A program made the translations under genes and the position numbers. The notes below the pieces were generated by a model. It did not search any database, was not told the DNA's origin, and saw nothing but the letters and a program-made list of their open reading frames with translations. From Sphingomonas ginsengisoli An et al. 2013 (GTDB taxonomy: Bacteria > Pseudomonadota > Alphaproteobacteria > Sphingomonadales > Sphingomonadaceae): a stretch of 64,000 nt of DNA. Every line of letters begins with the position of its first letter. Positions within the stretch are counted from its first letter, which is position 1. Of this stretch, positions 38,171 to 48,020 are shown piece after piece. The DNA lies in contig NZ_CP045434.1 of the NCBI RefSeq assembly GCF_009363895.1, forward strand, positions 1 to 64,000, given 5' to 3'.

Positions 38171-39225
38171 ACAAGATGAATAGCGAAGCGCTCAGCGGTG
38201 AAGAAGTCACCGGCGAAGAGCTGCAGGAGACCGTCAAGCCGAAGCGCAACTGGCTGCGCCTCGTGCTGATGTTTGTCGTCCCCGCGCTGCTGCTGGGCGT
38301 CGGCGGCTATTGGTGGCTGACCAGCGGCAAGTCGGTCTCGACCGACAATGCCGCGGTGAAGCAGGACGTGACGTCGGTCGGCGCGCAGGTCACCGGCCCG
38401 ATTTCCGAGGTCTTGGTGCGCGAAGGCGACCAGGTGAAGGCTGGGCAGATCCTGTTCCGGATCGATCCGGCGCCCTATCGCGTCGCGCTCGCGCAGGCCG
38501 AAGCGCAGCTGGCAGCCGCGCGGCTCGCGGAAACGCAGGTCGTGACCCAGGCCGCCGGAACCGGCGCCGACATCGTCGGTGCGCAGAACCAGCTGGCGAT
38601 CGCCCAGCGCGCGCTCGACCGTCAGGCGCAATTGCTCAAGCAGGGTTTCACCACGCGCGTCAGCTATGACGAGAAGCTCGCCGACGTCCGCAATGCAGAG
38701 ACTGCGCTGGCCGACGCCCGCGCCCGCGCCGCCAATGCGCGTGCCGCGGTTGCGCCAGGTGGTGAGCAGCCGAGCGAGGCGGCCGCCCGCGCGGCGATCG
38801 CCAAGGCGCAGCTCGACCTTAGCCGCACAGACGTTCGAGCTCCCGTGGCGGGCACGATCGCCAACGCCGACCGTCTGCTGGTCGGTCAGCAGGCGGTCCC
38901 CGGGATTGGCATGCTGAGCCTGGTCGGCGGCCAGCCGGCGTGGGTCGAGGCGAACTTCAAGGAGAAGGACCTCGCCCGCATGGTCCCCGGTCAGCGCGCC
39001 GAGATTGCCATCGACGCCTATCCCGGCCGTAAATGGGCCGCGCACGTGTGGAGCGTCGGCGCCGGCACCGGCAGCGAGTTCGCCATCCTTCCCGCCCAGA
39101 ATGCCAACGGCAACTGGGTCAAGGTGACGCAGCGCGTGCCCGTCCGGCTAAAGTTCGACCAGAAGCCCGACAAGCCGATGATCGCCGGCCTTTCGTCCGA
39201 CGTCACCGTCTACTTCGGCAACTAG
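38167..39225 (+). CDS. emrA: EmrA-type membrane fusion protein (HlyD family)
   Basis: 352 residues. The N-terminus is cytoplasmic, with one membrane helix (about 41-58: LVLMFVVPALLLGVGGYW), then a periplasmic barrel-sandwich hybrid domain (TSVGAQVTGPISEVLVREGD), a long alpha-hairpin (about 110-210), and beta-barrel segments (VRAPVAGTIANADRLLVGQ, VEANFKEKDLARMVPGQ). It is the periplasmic adaptor of a tripartite efflux pump with the downstream EmrB-like transporter. It overlaps marR by four bases. No outer-membrane channel gene is adjacent. Confidence 0.93.
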   Translation: MNKMNSEALSGEEVTGEELQETVKPKRNWLRLVLMFVVPALLLGVGGYWWLTSGKSVSTDNAAVKQDVTSVGAQVTGPISEVLVREGDQVKAGQILFRIDPAPYRVALAQAEAQLAAARLAETQVVTQAAGTGADIVGAQNQLAIAQRALDRQAQLLKQGFTTRVSYDEKLADVRNAETALADARARAANARAAVAPGGEQPSEAAARAAIAKAQLDLSRTDVRAPVAGTIANADRLLVGQQAVPGIGMLSLVGGQPAWVEANFKEKDLARMVPGQRAEIAIDAYPGRKWAAHVWSVGAGTGSEFAILPAQNANGNWVKVTQRVPVRLKFDQKPDKPMIAGLSSDVTVYFGN

Positions 39226-39238
39226 GGGAGCGGTCCGC

Positions 39239-40789
39239 ATGGCCGAGGCGGCCGCTCCATCCACCAGTACCGTGCTGCCTCCGGGCGAGCGCGCGCTGGT
39301 CACCATCGCGGTGATGCTCGCGGTGTTGATGCAGGTGCTCGACACCACCATCGCCAACGTCGCGCTGCCGCACATGCAGGCCAGCCTCGGCGCGACCCAG
39401 GACAGCATCAATTGGGTGCTGACCAGCTACATCGTCGCCAGCGCGATCGCGATCCCGATCGCCGGCTGGCTGAGCGAATATATCGGGCGCAAGCGGCTGA
39501 TGCTGCTGGCGGTGGTCGGCTTCACCATCTCGTCGCTGTTGTGCGCGATCGCCACCTCGCTGCCGGAGATGGTGCTGTTCCGCCTGCTCCAGGGCGTCAG
39601 CGGCGCCTTCCTCGTGCCGCTCGCCCAGGCCACGATGTTCGACATCAACCCGCCCGAGCGCCACGGCCAGGCGATGGCGCTGTTCGGCGGCGGCATCATG
39701 ATCGGACCGATCCTCGGGCCCGTCCTCGGCGGCTGGCTGACTGACAGCTTCGACTGGCGCTGGGTGTTCCTCGTCAATCTGCCGGTCGGCATCCTCGCCG
39801 CGCTGATGCTGTGGCGGACGATGCCGTCGACCAAGCCGTTCAAGCGGCGGATCGACCTCGCCGGCTTCTTCATGATCGCCATCGCGATCGGCTCGCTCCA
39901 ATTGTTCCTCGACCGCGGCGAGACCAACGACTGGTTCCAGAGCTGGGAAGTGACCATCGAGGCCGGGCTTGCGATCGGCTTCTTCTGGATGTTCGTCGTC
40001 CACACCATCACCGGGCGCGAGCCGATCTTCGAGCGGTCGATGTTCACCGACCGCAACTTCGCGACCGGCCTCCTCTTCATGGCGGTGACCGGCATCCTGC
40101 TGCTCGCCGGCCTCGCGTTGCTCCCGCCGCTGCTCCAGCAGCTCTACGGTTACTCGGTCCTCCAGTCGGGCTTCCTGACGGCGCCGCGCGGGGTGGGAAC
40201 GCTCATCTCGATGCTGCTCGCGGGCAGGCTGATCGGCAAGGTCGACATGCGCTTCGTGATCGCTAGCGGAATCGCGCTGATGGGCATCAGCCTGTGGATG
40301 ATGACCCGCTTCGCGCTCGACCAGCCGGCCAACCCGGTGGTCTGGAGCGGGCTCGTGCAGGGCCTTGGCCTCGGCATGATCTTCGTGCCGCTGCAGACGC
40401 TCGCCTTCGCGACACTGGCGCCGCGGCTGCGGACCAACGCCGCCAGCCTGCTCAACCTTGCTCGCAATATCGGCGGCTCGGTCGGCATCGCCGTGGTCAG
40501 CTCCGAACTGGTGCGCAACACACAGACCTCGCATGCCGATATGGCCAGCCACGTCACCGAGAGTGTCATTCCGACCTTGGGCGGCGGCGTGCTAGAGCAG
40601 ATCGGCAGCCAGGGCGATGTCGCGCTGGCAGTAATCAATGCCGAGGTCACCCGGCAGGCGCTGTTCATCGCCTACCTCGACGACTTCAAGCTCATGATGA
40701 TCGTCACCTTCGCCGCGCTGCCGCTGATCCTCTTCATGAAGAAGGCGAAGCCGCAGGCTGGCGGCGGGCAGCCGGTCCACATGGACTGA
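39239..40789 (+). CDS. emrB: EmrB-type multidrug efflux transporter (MFS, DHA2, 14 TM)
   Basis: 516 residues with 14 predicted transmembrane helices. A proton-driven drug exporter. DHA2 signatures are [18 protein letters not shown] in TM1 and [14 protein letters not shown] in the TM2-3 loop; motif C region [14 protein letters not shown] is present. It lies 13 bases after emrA in the same operon. The substrate is unknown. Confidence 0.95.
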   Translation: MAEAAAPSTSTVLPPGERALVTIAVMLAVLMQVLDTTIANVALPHMQASLGATQDSINWVLTSYIVASAIAIPIAGWLSEYIGRKRLMLLAVVGFTISSLLCAIATSLPEMVLFRLLQGVSGAFLVPLAQATMFDINPPERHGQAMALFGGGIMIGPILGPVLGGWLTDSFDWRWVFLVNLPVGILAALMLWRTMPSTKPFKRRIDLAGFFMIAIAIGSLQLFLDRGETNDWFQSWEVTIEAGLAIGFFWMFVVHTITGREPIFERSMFTDRNFATGLLFMAVTGILLLAGLALLPPLLQQLYGYSVLQSGFLTAPRGVGTLISMLLAGRLIGKVDMRFVIASGIALMGISLWMMTRFALDQPANPVVWSGLVQGLGLGMIFVPLQTLAFATLAPRLRTNAASLLNLARNIGGSVGIAVVSSELVRNTQTSHADMASHVTESVIPTLGGGVLEQIGSQGDVALAVINAEVTRQALFIAYLDDFKLMMIVTFAALPLILFMKKAKPQAGGGQPVHMD

Positions 40790-40820
40790 TCGACCGACCC
40801 AATTTTCAGGAGTGAAAACA

Positions 40821-41807
40821 ATGCATCGTCGCCGTCTCGGCCCCAGCGGGCCCGAAGTCTCCGCCATCGGTCTCGGCTGCATGGGGATGAGCGAATTCTA
40901 TGGCGCCGGCGATGAAGCCGAGAGCATCGCTACCATCCACCTCGCGCTCGAGCGCGGGGTCGACTTCCTCGACACGGCCGACATGTACGGGCCGTTCACC
41001 AACGAAAAACTGGTCGGCAAGGCGATCGCCGATCGCCGCGACCGGGTCTTTCTCGCGACCAAGTTTGGCAATGTCCGCGGCGAGAAGGGTGAGTTCCTCG
41101 GCGTCCGCGGCGATCCCGACTATGTTCGCTCCGCCTGCGAGGCGAGCCTGAAGCGGCTCGGGGTCGAGACGATCGACCTGTATTACCAGCACCGCGTCGA
41201 CCGGAACGTGCCGATCGAGGAGACGGTCGGCGCGATGGCGCGGCTCAAGGAGGAGGGGAAGATCCGCTTCCTCGGGCTCAGCGAAGCGGCGCCCGCGACC
41301 ATCCGCAAGGCGCACGGCGTGCACCCGATCACCGCGCTGCAGACCGAATATTCGCTGTGGAGCCGTGACGCCGAGGACGAGATCCTGCCGACGGTGCGCG
41401 AACTAGGCATCGGCTACGTCGCTTACTCACCGCTCGGGCGTGGCTTTCTCACCGGGCAGATCACCAGGCCCGAGGATTTTCCCGAAGACGATTTCCGTCG
41501 CTTCCACCCGCGTTTCGTTGGCGAGAACTTCGCGAGGAACATCGCGCTGGTCCACGAGCTCGAGCGGCTGGCCGCCGACAAGGGCTGCAGCGCGGCGCAG
41601 CTGGCGCTGGCGTGGGTGCTGTCGCGCGGGCAGGACATCGTCCCGATCCCCGGGACCAAGCACCGCAAATATCTCGAGCAGAATATCGCTGCGACCGAGC
41701 TTTCACTGAGTGAAGACGAACTTCAACGGCTCGACGAGATCCTGCCGCCCGGCGCCGCGGCAGGCGCGCGCTATCACGAGCGCGGGATGGAAACCGTCAA
41801 CGGCTAG
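40821..41807 (+). CDS. Aldo/keto reductase
   Basis: 328 residues from the ATG at 40821 (AGGAG at 40808-40812; the GTG at 40812 is less likely). A TIM-barrel NADPH-dependent oxidoreductase, closest in look to the AKR13/YajO-like group. The tetrad is in place: D and Y in LDTADMYG, K in LATKFG, H in YYQHRVD. The C-terminal cofactor loop [17 protein letters not shown] is present. It follows emrB by 31 bases and may be part of the marR operon, perhaps detoxifying carbonyls. Its stop is the CTAG shared with metC. Confidence 0.92.
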   Translation: MHRRRLGPSGPEVSAIGLGCMGMSEFYGAGDEAESIATIHLALERGVDFLDTADMYGPFTNEKLVGKAIADRRDRVFLATKFGNVRGEKGEFLGVRGDPDYVRSACEASLKRLGVETIDLYYQHRVDRNVPIEETVGAMARLKEEGKIRFLGLSEAAPATIRKAHGVHPITALQTEYSLWSRDAEDEILPTVRELGIGYVAYSPLGRGFLTGQITRPEDFPEDDFRRFHPRFVGENFARNIALVHELERLAADKGCSAAQLALAWVLSRGQDIVPIPGTKHRKYLEQNIAATELSLSEDELQRLDEILPPGAAAGARYHERGMETVNG

Positions 41808-42973
41808 AGTCTGGCGGAGGCTCGGGCGAGGTCGGCGATCAGGTCGACCGGCTCCTCAAGCCCGATGTGCAGCCGGATGGCGGGTCCGCTCAGCGCGTCG
41901 CCGAGGCTGCGCAGGCCCTTCAATTCGACCGGGCAGACCAGGCTCTCATAGCCGCCCCAGCTGTAGCCGAGCCCGAACAGGGTCAGCGCTTCGATCAGCG
42001 TGTCGCGCTCGGCGCGGGTCGCGTCGAGCACGATGCTGAACAGACCGGTGGCGCCGCGATAATGGCTGAAATGCTCATGCCCCGGACAAGAGGGCAATGC
42101 TGGGTGAAGCACGCGGGTGACTCGCGGCTGCTTGGCCAGCCAGCGCGCGATGGCCAGCCCGTTCGCTTCGTGGCGGCGCAGGCGGACGTCGAGCGTGCGG
42201 AGGCCGCGAAGTGCCAGCCAAGCGTCATCGGGACTGACCGCGACCCCCCACTGCCGCACTGCCTTGTCGAGTTGGGCAAACCGCTCGGGCGAGGCACTCA
42301 CCGCGCCGAGCATCACGTCTGAATGGCCGCCGATATGTTTGGTGCAGGCGGTGATCGCGAGGTCGATGCCGCTGGCGATCGCGGGAAAGAACAGGCTGGT
42401 CGCCCAGCTGTTGTCGAGCAGGGTGACGAGCCCGAGGTCGTGCGCGGCGGCGGCAAGGCCGGGGACGTCCTGCACCTCGAAGGTGAGGGAGGCGGGGCTT
42501 TCGAGGAACAGCGCGCGTGTCCGAGGCGTGACCCGCTCACGCAATTCATCCGGTGTCAGGCTCGGCGAGTAATAATGCGTTGCGACGCCCATCCGTTTGA
42601 GCTCGCCGTCGCAGAAATGGCGTGTCGGCCCATAAACGCTGTCGACCATCAGCAGTTCGTCGCCCGGCCCGAGGCAACTGGTCAGCGCCATCGCGCAGGC
42701 GGCGGCGCCCGAGGGAAACAGGAGGGTGCCCGCCGCGCCGGGCTCGAGCGCGGTCAGCGCCTCGGCCAGCGCCCACTGGCTGGCGGTGCCGTTGCGCCCG
42801 TAGCTGTAGCGGCCGTCCTTCGGCGGGTAGGATGCGCGCAGATCGGCGAGATCGTCGAACAGCACGGTCGAGGTCCGCTCGACCGGCACGTTGACAAGCT
42901 TGCCGCGCCATTCGCGCTTGCGGCCGGCATGGACGAGGCGGGTAAGGGGGGATTGCTCAGGATCGTCGCTCAT
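41804..42973 (-). CDS. metC: Cystathionine beta-lyase MetC
   Basis: 389 residues. A PLP-dependent enzyme of the Cys/Met metabolism family that releases homocysteine from cystathionine. The cofactor lysine is in [15 protein letters not shown], and the N-terminal [20 protein letters not shown] segment with [18 protein letters not shown] is typical. MetC is favoured over MetB or MegL by [20 protein letters not shown] and the C-terminal SWGGYESL motif. Monocistronic by position. Confidence 0.9.
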   Translation of the reverse strand: MSDDPEQSPLTRLVHAGRKREWRGKLVNVPVERTSTVLFDDLADLRASYPPKDGRYSYGRNGTASQWALAEALTALEPGAAGTLLFPSGAAACAMALTSCLGPGDELLMVDSVYGPTRHFCDGELKRMGVATHYYSPSLTPDELRERVTPRTRALFLESPASLTFEVQDVPGLAAAAHDLGLVTLLDNSWATSLFFPAIASGIDLAITACTKHIGGHSDVMLGAVSASPERFAQLDKAVRQWGVAVSPDDAWLALRGLRTLDVRLRRHEANGLAIARWLAKQPRVTRVLHPALPSCPGHEHFSHYRGATGLFSIVLDATRAERDTLIEALTLFGLGYSWGGYESLVCPVELKGLRSLGDALSGPAIRLHIGLEEPVDLIADLARASARL

Positions 42974-42998
42974 CGCTGCCCAGCCTAGGCCGAGGCGG

Positions 42999-44738
42999 TC
43001 AGCGGCTCAACGGCTTGCGGCGGCGGCTGCGCCAATAGTCGAGCGCGGCCTGCTCGCTCAGTGGCTTCGCGTAATAGAAACCCTGGCCGAGATCGCAGCC
43101 GAGCGCGCCGAGCGTCGCCGCCAGCTCGCGGGTTTCGATCCCCTCGGCGGTGGTCTTCATGTTGAGCGCTTCGGCCAGGCTCAGCACCGCGCGGACGATC
43201 GCCACACTGTCGGGATCGACCATCAGAGCAGAGACGAAACTGCGGTCGATCTTGAGCACGTCGATCGGCAGTCGCTGGAGGTAAGCGAGGCTTGAATAGC
43301 CGGTGCCGAAATCGTCCATCGCGAGGGTCGTATCGAGGCTTTTCAAGGCGTCGAATACGCGGGTCGCGCGGCCAGGATCCTGAACGATGCAGCTCTCGGT
43401 CAGCTCGAGGCTCAGGCGATCTCCGCCGATCCGCGCGCTGCGCAGGGCGTCGTCGACGACCTTGGCAACGTCGTCGCGGGCAATCTGGATGGCCGACAGG
43501 TTGACGCCGAGCTTGACCGGCAGTTTCTCGCCGGCGGCGACGTCCCATTGGGCAAGGCTGGCGGCGGCGCGGTGCATTGCCCAGCGTCCGAGCGACAGGA
43601 TCAGCCCGCTTTCCTCGGCGACGGGGATGAATTCGTTGGGACTGATCTCACCGCGATCGGGGTGGTTCCAGCGGGCCAGCGCTTCGAACCCGGCCACCTC
43701 GCCGGTGCGCATGTCGACCAGCGGCTGGTAGGCGAGGTCGAGTTGATCGCGGTCGAGCGCGCGGCGCAGCTCGGTCTCGATCGAGAAGCGGCGGCGGGCG
43801 GCGCTGGCCTCGCCCGGTTCGTAGATTTCGGGCTTGCCGCTCGCCTTGGCCTGCTTGCAGGCGAACTGGGCGTTGCGGAATAGTTCCTCGGTGTCGGTGC
43901 CGGCCGTGAACAAGGCGACGCCGATCGCGCATTCGACCCGGATTTCGAGTTCGGACAAACGAAAAGGCGCCGACAGCGTCTCGAGGATGCGGTCAGCCGC
44001 CCGGTTGGCGTCGGCGATGCCGCGACGAAGTGCGACGATGATCCCGAACTCATTGCCGCCAGTCCGCGCCAGCCGGTCGCCGGCCCGCAGCGCCGAGATC
44101 AGTCGGCGCGCGAACGTGATCAGCAACTCGTCGCCGGCGAGGCTGCCCATGCTCTCGTTGATGCGACTGAAGCGCGCGAGGTCGACCACCAGCACGGCGT
44201 GCCCGCCGCGCCCGTCGCCCTTGTCGAGCGTGGCCGCCTCGATCATCTCGGTGAAGGCGACGCGGTTGGGCAGCCCGGTCAGGCTGTCGCGCAGCATCTC
44301 CTCGCGAAGCGAGCGCTCGGTGCGGACTTCAGTGGTGCGATCGACCACGGACAAAAGAGCTCGGCTCGGACTGCCGGGCGGGGTGGGCAGGCGGGCGAGG
44401 CGCAGACGGTAATGGCGGGTTTCGAGCCCCCAACCATCGCGAAAATCGAGTTCGTCGTGCTTGTCGCCGTTGAACCAGCCCTGCAAATGATCGTGAAGCA
44501 GGCCGTCGCGCAAACAGCTCTCGGTGACCTTGTCGAAGCCCGGGACGGTCGATTGGGCGACCGCGCTTTCGAACTTTCCGTTGAACGAGCCGAGATCGAG
44601 CATGCCGTCGGTCCCGCGGCTGATCACCGCGGCGGCGATCGGCAGCGCGTCGAGCAACGCACGATCTTCCGCCGTCGCCAGCGAAGACGCAGAATACTGA
44701 GCCTCGGGTCGAGGCCGGCGCGTGGCGGCAGATGCCAT
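42999..44738 (-). CDS. GGDEF/EAL-domain cyclic-di-GMP protein
   Basis: 579 residues. A short N-terminal sensory region with a PAS-like part (about 20-130) precedes a GGDEF domain (about 140-300) and an EAL domain (about 330-565). The GGDEF active-site motif is GGNEF (about residue 226), so cyclase activity is probably weak or lost. The EAL set is complete: EALARW, NLSAIQI, ELTES, DDFGTGYSSLAYLQ, LKIDRSFV, TAEGIET and GQGF, so a working c-di-GMP phosphodiesterase is expected, with GTP binding at the GGDEF as a possible allosteric signal. No membrane helix is evident. Confidence 0.9.
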   Translation of the reverse strand: MASAATRRPRPEAQYSASSLATAEDRALLDALPIAAAVISRGTDGMLDLGSFNGKFESAVAQSTVPGFDKVTESCLRDGLLHDHLQGWFNGDKHDELDFRDGWGLETRHYRLRLARLPTPPGSPSRALLSVVDRTTEVRTERSLREEMLRDSLTGLPNRVAFTEMIEAATLDKGDGRGGHAVLVVDLARFSRINESMGSLAGDELLITFARRLISALRAGDRLARTGGNEFGIIVALRRGIADANRAADRILETLSAPFRLSELEIRVECAIGVALFTAGTDTEELFRNAQFACKQAKASGKPEIYEPGEASAARRRFSIETELRRALDRDQLDLAYQPLVDMRTGEVAGFEALARWNHPDRGEISPNEFIPVAEESGLILSLGRWAMHRAAASLAQWDVAAGEKLPVKLGVNLSAIQIARDDVAKVVDDALRSARIGGDRLSLELTESCIVQDPGRATRVFDALKSLDTTLAMDDFGTGYSSLAYLQRLPIDVLKIDRSFVSALMVDPDSVAIVRAVLSLAEALNMKTTAEGIETRELAATLGALGCDLGQGFYYAKPLSEQAALDYWRSRRRKPLSR

Positions 44739-44840
44739 GCAGCGAGCTATGGCGATAAGGCGTTAATTGTGTGTTGCTGTAAACGCGGATGAATCGCGCC
44801 GTTCGCGTGTGGTTCAGATGGCGCGGCGCAAGCCGGTGGG

Positions 44841-46172
44841 ATGATGCGACAGGGGAACGGCTTCATTTTGGCAGCATTGCTGCTGGCGGCGACGCCGGTC
44901 GGCGCGGCCGTCCAGGCGCCCCCCACCGACCCCTATTCGCTGCCAAAAGGCGGCGAGCAGGGTCTCGACATGGCGGTGGTCGACGAGGACGCGCTGCCCA
45001 AGGAGCCCGAGCAGGTGGCCGACGAACTGCGCGATGCGAGCCTCGACGAGCAGTGGAGCGGCGCGCCGGTCGACCTGATGCGCCCGGTCAATCCGCTCTA
45101 CACCGATCTGCGCCGGGCGCTGGTTCGCTATCAGCTCGAATGGGCCGGGTTGCCTTGTCTGCTCATCCCCGAGAGCGGTCCCCCGCTGGTCAAGGGCGCG
45201 AGCAACGAGCGGGTGACCGCGCTGCGGACGAGGCTGGGGCTCGGCGCGCCGGACCCGCTGCTGCCTGCCGGGTTCGACAGCGCGCTCGAGACCAAGATCA
45301 AGGCGTTCCAAGCGGCACACGGCCTTCCCGCCGACGGCAAGGCGGACGCCGAGACCATCCGGGCGCTCAATCGCGGGCCCGACTTCTACCAGCAGCGGAT
45401 CCTGCTCAACATGGAGCGGGCGCGGCGGCTGCCGGCGCCGGGGACCGCCAACGCCCGCAAATATATCCTTGTCGACGCGGCGGCCGCGCGGTTGTGGATG
45501 ATGGAGGACGGCAAGGTCGCCGGAACGATGAAGGTGGTGGTCGGCACCACCGCCTCGCCGACCCCGATGATGGCCGCGCTGATGCGCTACGCCAACGTGA
45601 ATCCCTATTGGAACATTCCGCCCGACCTCGTCCGCAAGTCGATCGCGCCGGCGGTGCTCGCCCAGGGGCCGGCCTATCTCAAGGCCAAGCGCTACGAGGT
45701 GCTCGATAGCTGGGAAGACGATGCCAAGGTCGTCGATCCGACGACGATCGATTGGCGGGCGGTGGCGGCGGGGGCGACCGAGCAGCGCGTCCGCCAGCTT
45801 CCCGGCGCGGGCAACTTCATGGGCGAGATCAAGTTCATGCTGCCCAACAACTACGGCATCTATCTCCACGATACGCCCGCCAAGGCGCTGTTCGGTCAGG
45901 ACGAGCGCCACCGGTCGAACGGCTGCGTGCGGCTCGAGGACGCGCGGGCGCTTGCTAAATGGGTATTCGGTGACATGCCGCGGGCCACGTCTCCTGATGC
46001 CGAGCAACGGGTCGAGCTGGCGGAGCCGCTGCCGGTCTACATCACCTATCTCACCGCGGGCATCGCGCCCGACGGCAAGCTTGCCTTCGCGCCCGACACC
46101 TACGGACGCGACCAGCGGCTGCTGGCGCGGTTCGATCCGCTCGGACCGCTGACCAGCGGCGGGGGCAGATGA
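44841..46172 (+). CDS. YcbB-type L,D-transpeptidase with peptidoglycan-binding domain
   Basis: 443 residues. A signal peptide ends near residue 22. A YcbB-like N-region is followed by a peptidoglycan-binding domain (about 130-175: LETKIKAFQAAHGLPADGKA) and the YkuD catalytic domain (about 195-400). The active site is IYLHDTPAKALF with the SNGCVRLED cysteine C362. It forms 3-3 cross-links or anchors proteins to peptidoglycan. It shares the distinctive NPYWN(I/V)P pattern with a second family member at 49706, so the two are paralogues. It is divergent from the GGDEF/EAL gene. Confidence 0.93.
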   Translation: MMRQGNGFILAALLLAATPVGAAVQAPPTDPYSLPKGGEQGLDMAVVDEDALPKEPEQVADELRDASLDEQWSGAPVDLMRPVNPLYTDLRRALVRYQLEWAGLPCLLIPESGPPLVKGASNERVTALRTRLGLGAPDPLLPAGFDSALETKIKAFQAAHGLPADGKADAETIRALNRGPDFYQQRILLNMERARRLPAPGTANARKYILVDAAAARLWMMEDGKVAGTMKVVVGTTASPTPMMAALMRYANVNPYWNIPPDLVRKSIAPAVLAQGPAYLKAKRYEVLDSWEDDAKVVDPTTIDWRAVAAGATEQRVRQLPGAGNFMGEIKFMLPNNYGIYLHDTPAKALFGQDERHRSNGCVRLEDARALAKWVFGDMPRATSPDAEQRVELAEPLPVYITYLTAGIAPDGKLAFAPDTYGRDQRLLARFDPLGPLTSGGGR

Positions 46173-46203
46173 CGGCGCCGTGTGCGCGGGCTATCGGGCA
46201 CGG

Positions 46204-46620
46204 GTGACCGAACTTTCCACCCTTGCCGCCATCTACGACGATTACGAATTGCTCGATGCCGAGGAGCGCTACCGGCTGCTGATCGAACTGGGCAAGTTGC
46301 TCGAGCCGATGCCCGAGGTGCTCAAGACCGACGCGACCAGGGTGCGCGGCTGCTCGGCCTCGGTATGGGTCTATCCGACCCGGCGCGAGGACGGTCGCCT
46401 CCATTTCCTCGCCGACAGCAACGCCGCGATCACCAAGGGGATTGTCGCGCTGGTGCTGGCGGCGGTGCAGGACCGCGCACCGGCCGAGATCGCCGCGACG
46501 GACATCGCGGCTGAGCTGGCGCCGTTCGAGCTTGGCCGCCAACTCTCGTCCAATCGGACCCAGGGCATCCCCAACATGATCGCGCTGGTCCGCGAAACCG
46601 CTGAGCGTCTGGCGGCGTGA
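46204..46620 (+). CDS. sufE: SufE-family Fe-S cluster assembly protein
   Basis: 138 residues from the GTG at 46204, the position that gives the usual family start TELSTLAAIYDDYELL (GTG at 46180 would add 8 residues). SufE accepts sulfur from the cysteine desulfurase SufS; the acceptor cysteine is in VRGCSASVWVYP. The other suf genes are elsewhere. It overlaps the hot-dog thioesterase gene by four bases (GTGA). Confidence 0.9.
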   Translation: MTELSTLAAIYDDYELLDAEERYRLLIELGKLLEPMPEVLKTDATRVRGCSASVWVYPTRREDGRLHFLADSNAAITKGIVALVLAAVQDRAPAEIAATDIAAELAPFELGRQLSSNRTQGIPNMIALVRETAERLAA

Positions 46621-47039
46621 GCGGCGGGTTCGATCCCGAGAGTTTCTTCCGGCTGGCGCGCACGGTCGGGCATGGCCGCGCGCTCGGACTGGGCTATCGC
46701 GCCCACGGCGACGATTGGGTCGAACTGGCGCTTCCTTGGCGCGAGGAACTGGTCGGCGTGCCCGAGACGGGCGTGCTGGCGACCGGCGTGATTGTCAGCC
46801 TGCTCGACACCTGCGCGGGAACGTCGGTGTGGTGCAAGCTCGGCCGGTTTCGCCCGGCAGCGACGCTGGATCTCCGGATCGACTACCTCCGCCCAGCGCT
46901 GCGCGGCGAGGAGATGATCGCGCATTGCGAATGCTACAAGATCACGCGCAAGGTCGCCTTCGTGCGCGGGATTGCGCATGGTGGTGATGCAGCGCGGCCG
47001 GTGGCGCACATGGCCGCCACCTTCATGCTGATGGACTAG
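46617..47039 (+). CDS. PaaI-like hot-dog thioesterase
   Basis: 140 residues from a GTG at 46617 overlapping the sufE TGA. A single hot-dog fold protein: GVLATGVIVSLLDTCAGTSVW is the region carrying the helix and active-site aspartate, followed by the LDLRIDYLRPALRGEEMIAHCE strand-loop split at about residues 85-105. It probably hydrolyses small acyl- or aryl-CoA thioesters. It ends in a CTAG shared with the convergent J-domain gene. Confidence 0.88.
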   Translation: MSGGFDPESFFRLARTVGHGRALGLGYRAHGDDWVELALPWREELVGVPETGVLATGVIVSLLDTCAGTSVWCKLGRFRPAATLDLRIDYLRPALRGEEMIAHCECYKITRKVAFVRGIAHGGDAARPVAHMAATFMLMD

Positions 47040-47572
47040 GCCGCGGCCGAGCGCCGCTCTTCGGCCTTGCGCAGCACGTCATAGGCCGCCTGCACCTTTT
47101 GGAAGGTCGCGGCGGCGGCCTCGTCGCCCTGATTGACGTCGGGGTGGTTCTCCTTCGCCAGCCGGCGATAGGCGGCCTTGACGTGGTCGAACGTCGCATC
47201 GCTTTCGAGGTCGAGCGTTTCCAGCGCGCGCATCTCGTCGCGTGAGCGGCTGCCGTCGCCCGGGCCGCCCCAGCTCCAGTGCGCGCTGCTGCGAAAGCCG
47301 TTGGCTTGCGACCGCTCGGCGCGCTCGCGATCGGCGGCTTCGCCGGCGCCAAGATTGGCGAAATAATCCCAGTTCTTGTTATATTCGGCCGCGTGACCCT
47401 CGCAGAAGTACCAGCGGTCCGGTGTGTTGGGCGCCTTGGGGGCAGGGCGGTCGCCGGGCAGGTCGCAACCCTCGCGGTCGCATAGCCGCACCCGCGCCGC
47501 CTCGCGCCCCTTGGCGCCATACGAGCGCCAGCGCGGAAAGCCCCAGTCGTCGGATCGGGTCGAGCGTGCCAT
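47036..47572 (-). CDS. C-terminal J-domain protein with N-terminal Cys cluster
   Basis: 178 residues. The N-terminal half has a putative metal site C31-x4-C36 ... C57-x2-H60 (LCDREGC and YFCEGH). The J domain lies at the C-terminus (about 118-175) with the HPD motif at residues 143-145 in ENHPDVNQGDE, so it can stimulate a DnaK ATPase. This layout is the reverse of DnaJ, and there is no G/F or zinc-finger DnaJ module. The client is unknown. It is downstream of rnpB on the same strand. Confidence 0.85.
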   Translation of the reverse strand: MARSTRSDDWGFPRWRSYGAKGREAARVRLCDREGCDLPGDRPAPKAPNTPDRWYFCEGHAAEYNKNWDYFANLGAGEAADRERAERSQANGFRSSAHWSWGGPGDGSRSRDEMRALETLDLESDATFDHVKAAYRRLAKENHPDVNQGDEAAAATFQKVQAAYDVLRKAEERRSAAA

Positions 47573-47592
47573 TCACGTCCTAACTAGTGAAG

Positions 47593-47610
47593 CTCGCATC
47601 GGGATGCGAG
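47593..47610 (-). terminator. Hairpin just after the rnpB 3' end
   Basis: Perfect 7-bp stem CTCGCAT / ATGCGAG with a 4-base loop, adjacent to the 3' strand of rnpB helix P1. It has no T-run, so it may be a processing or attenuation hairpin instead of a true terminator. Confidence 0.4.
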
Positions 47611-47990
47611 TGCCAGAGGGCCTGTAAGCCGGGTTCTGTCCGCTACCGTGAAGGCAGCTGGGCGACCATTCCTCTAGGCCCGTCCTTGCGGAGGGGCTCA
47701 AGCGACCAACCCGGGCGGCGAGCCGGAACAGGCTCATGCGCCGCCCCTATTCGGTCTTGCACCCGGTGGGGTTTGCCATGCCGGTTCCGTTGCCGGTCCC
47801 GCGGTGCGCTCTTACCGCACCCTTTCTCCCTTGCCGCCCCGAAGAGCGGTGGTTTGCTTTCTGTGGCACTATCCCTGACCCCTTGCCGAAAGGCGCGGGG
47901 CCGCCGGGCGTTACCCGGCACCGTCGTTCCGTGGAGCCCGGACTTTCCTCGGCGCACCGAAGTGCGACGCGGCCGCCCAGCCCTCTGGCG
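47611..47990 (-). ncRNA. rnpB: RNase P RNA (rnpB), bacterial type A
   Basis: About 380 nt. The ribozyme that cleaves 5' leaders from pre-tRNAs. On the minus strand the two most conserved blocks are in place: GAGGAAAGTCCGGGCT near the 5' end (47935-47950) and ACAGAACCCGGCTTA near the 3' end (47625-47639). The ends pair as helix P1: about 10 bp between 47611-47620 and 47981-47990. AGAGGAATGGTCGCC is also present toward the 3' side (near 47668-47682). Exact ends are approximate. Open frames on either strand through this region are spurious. Confidence 0.95.
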
Positions 47991-48020
47991 TGACGGCCCT
48001 AGCCTAGTTTATCGCGCTCG

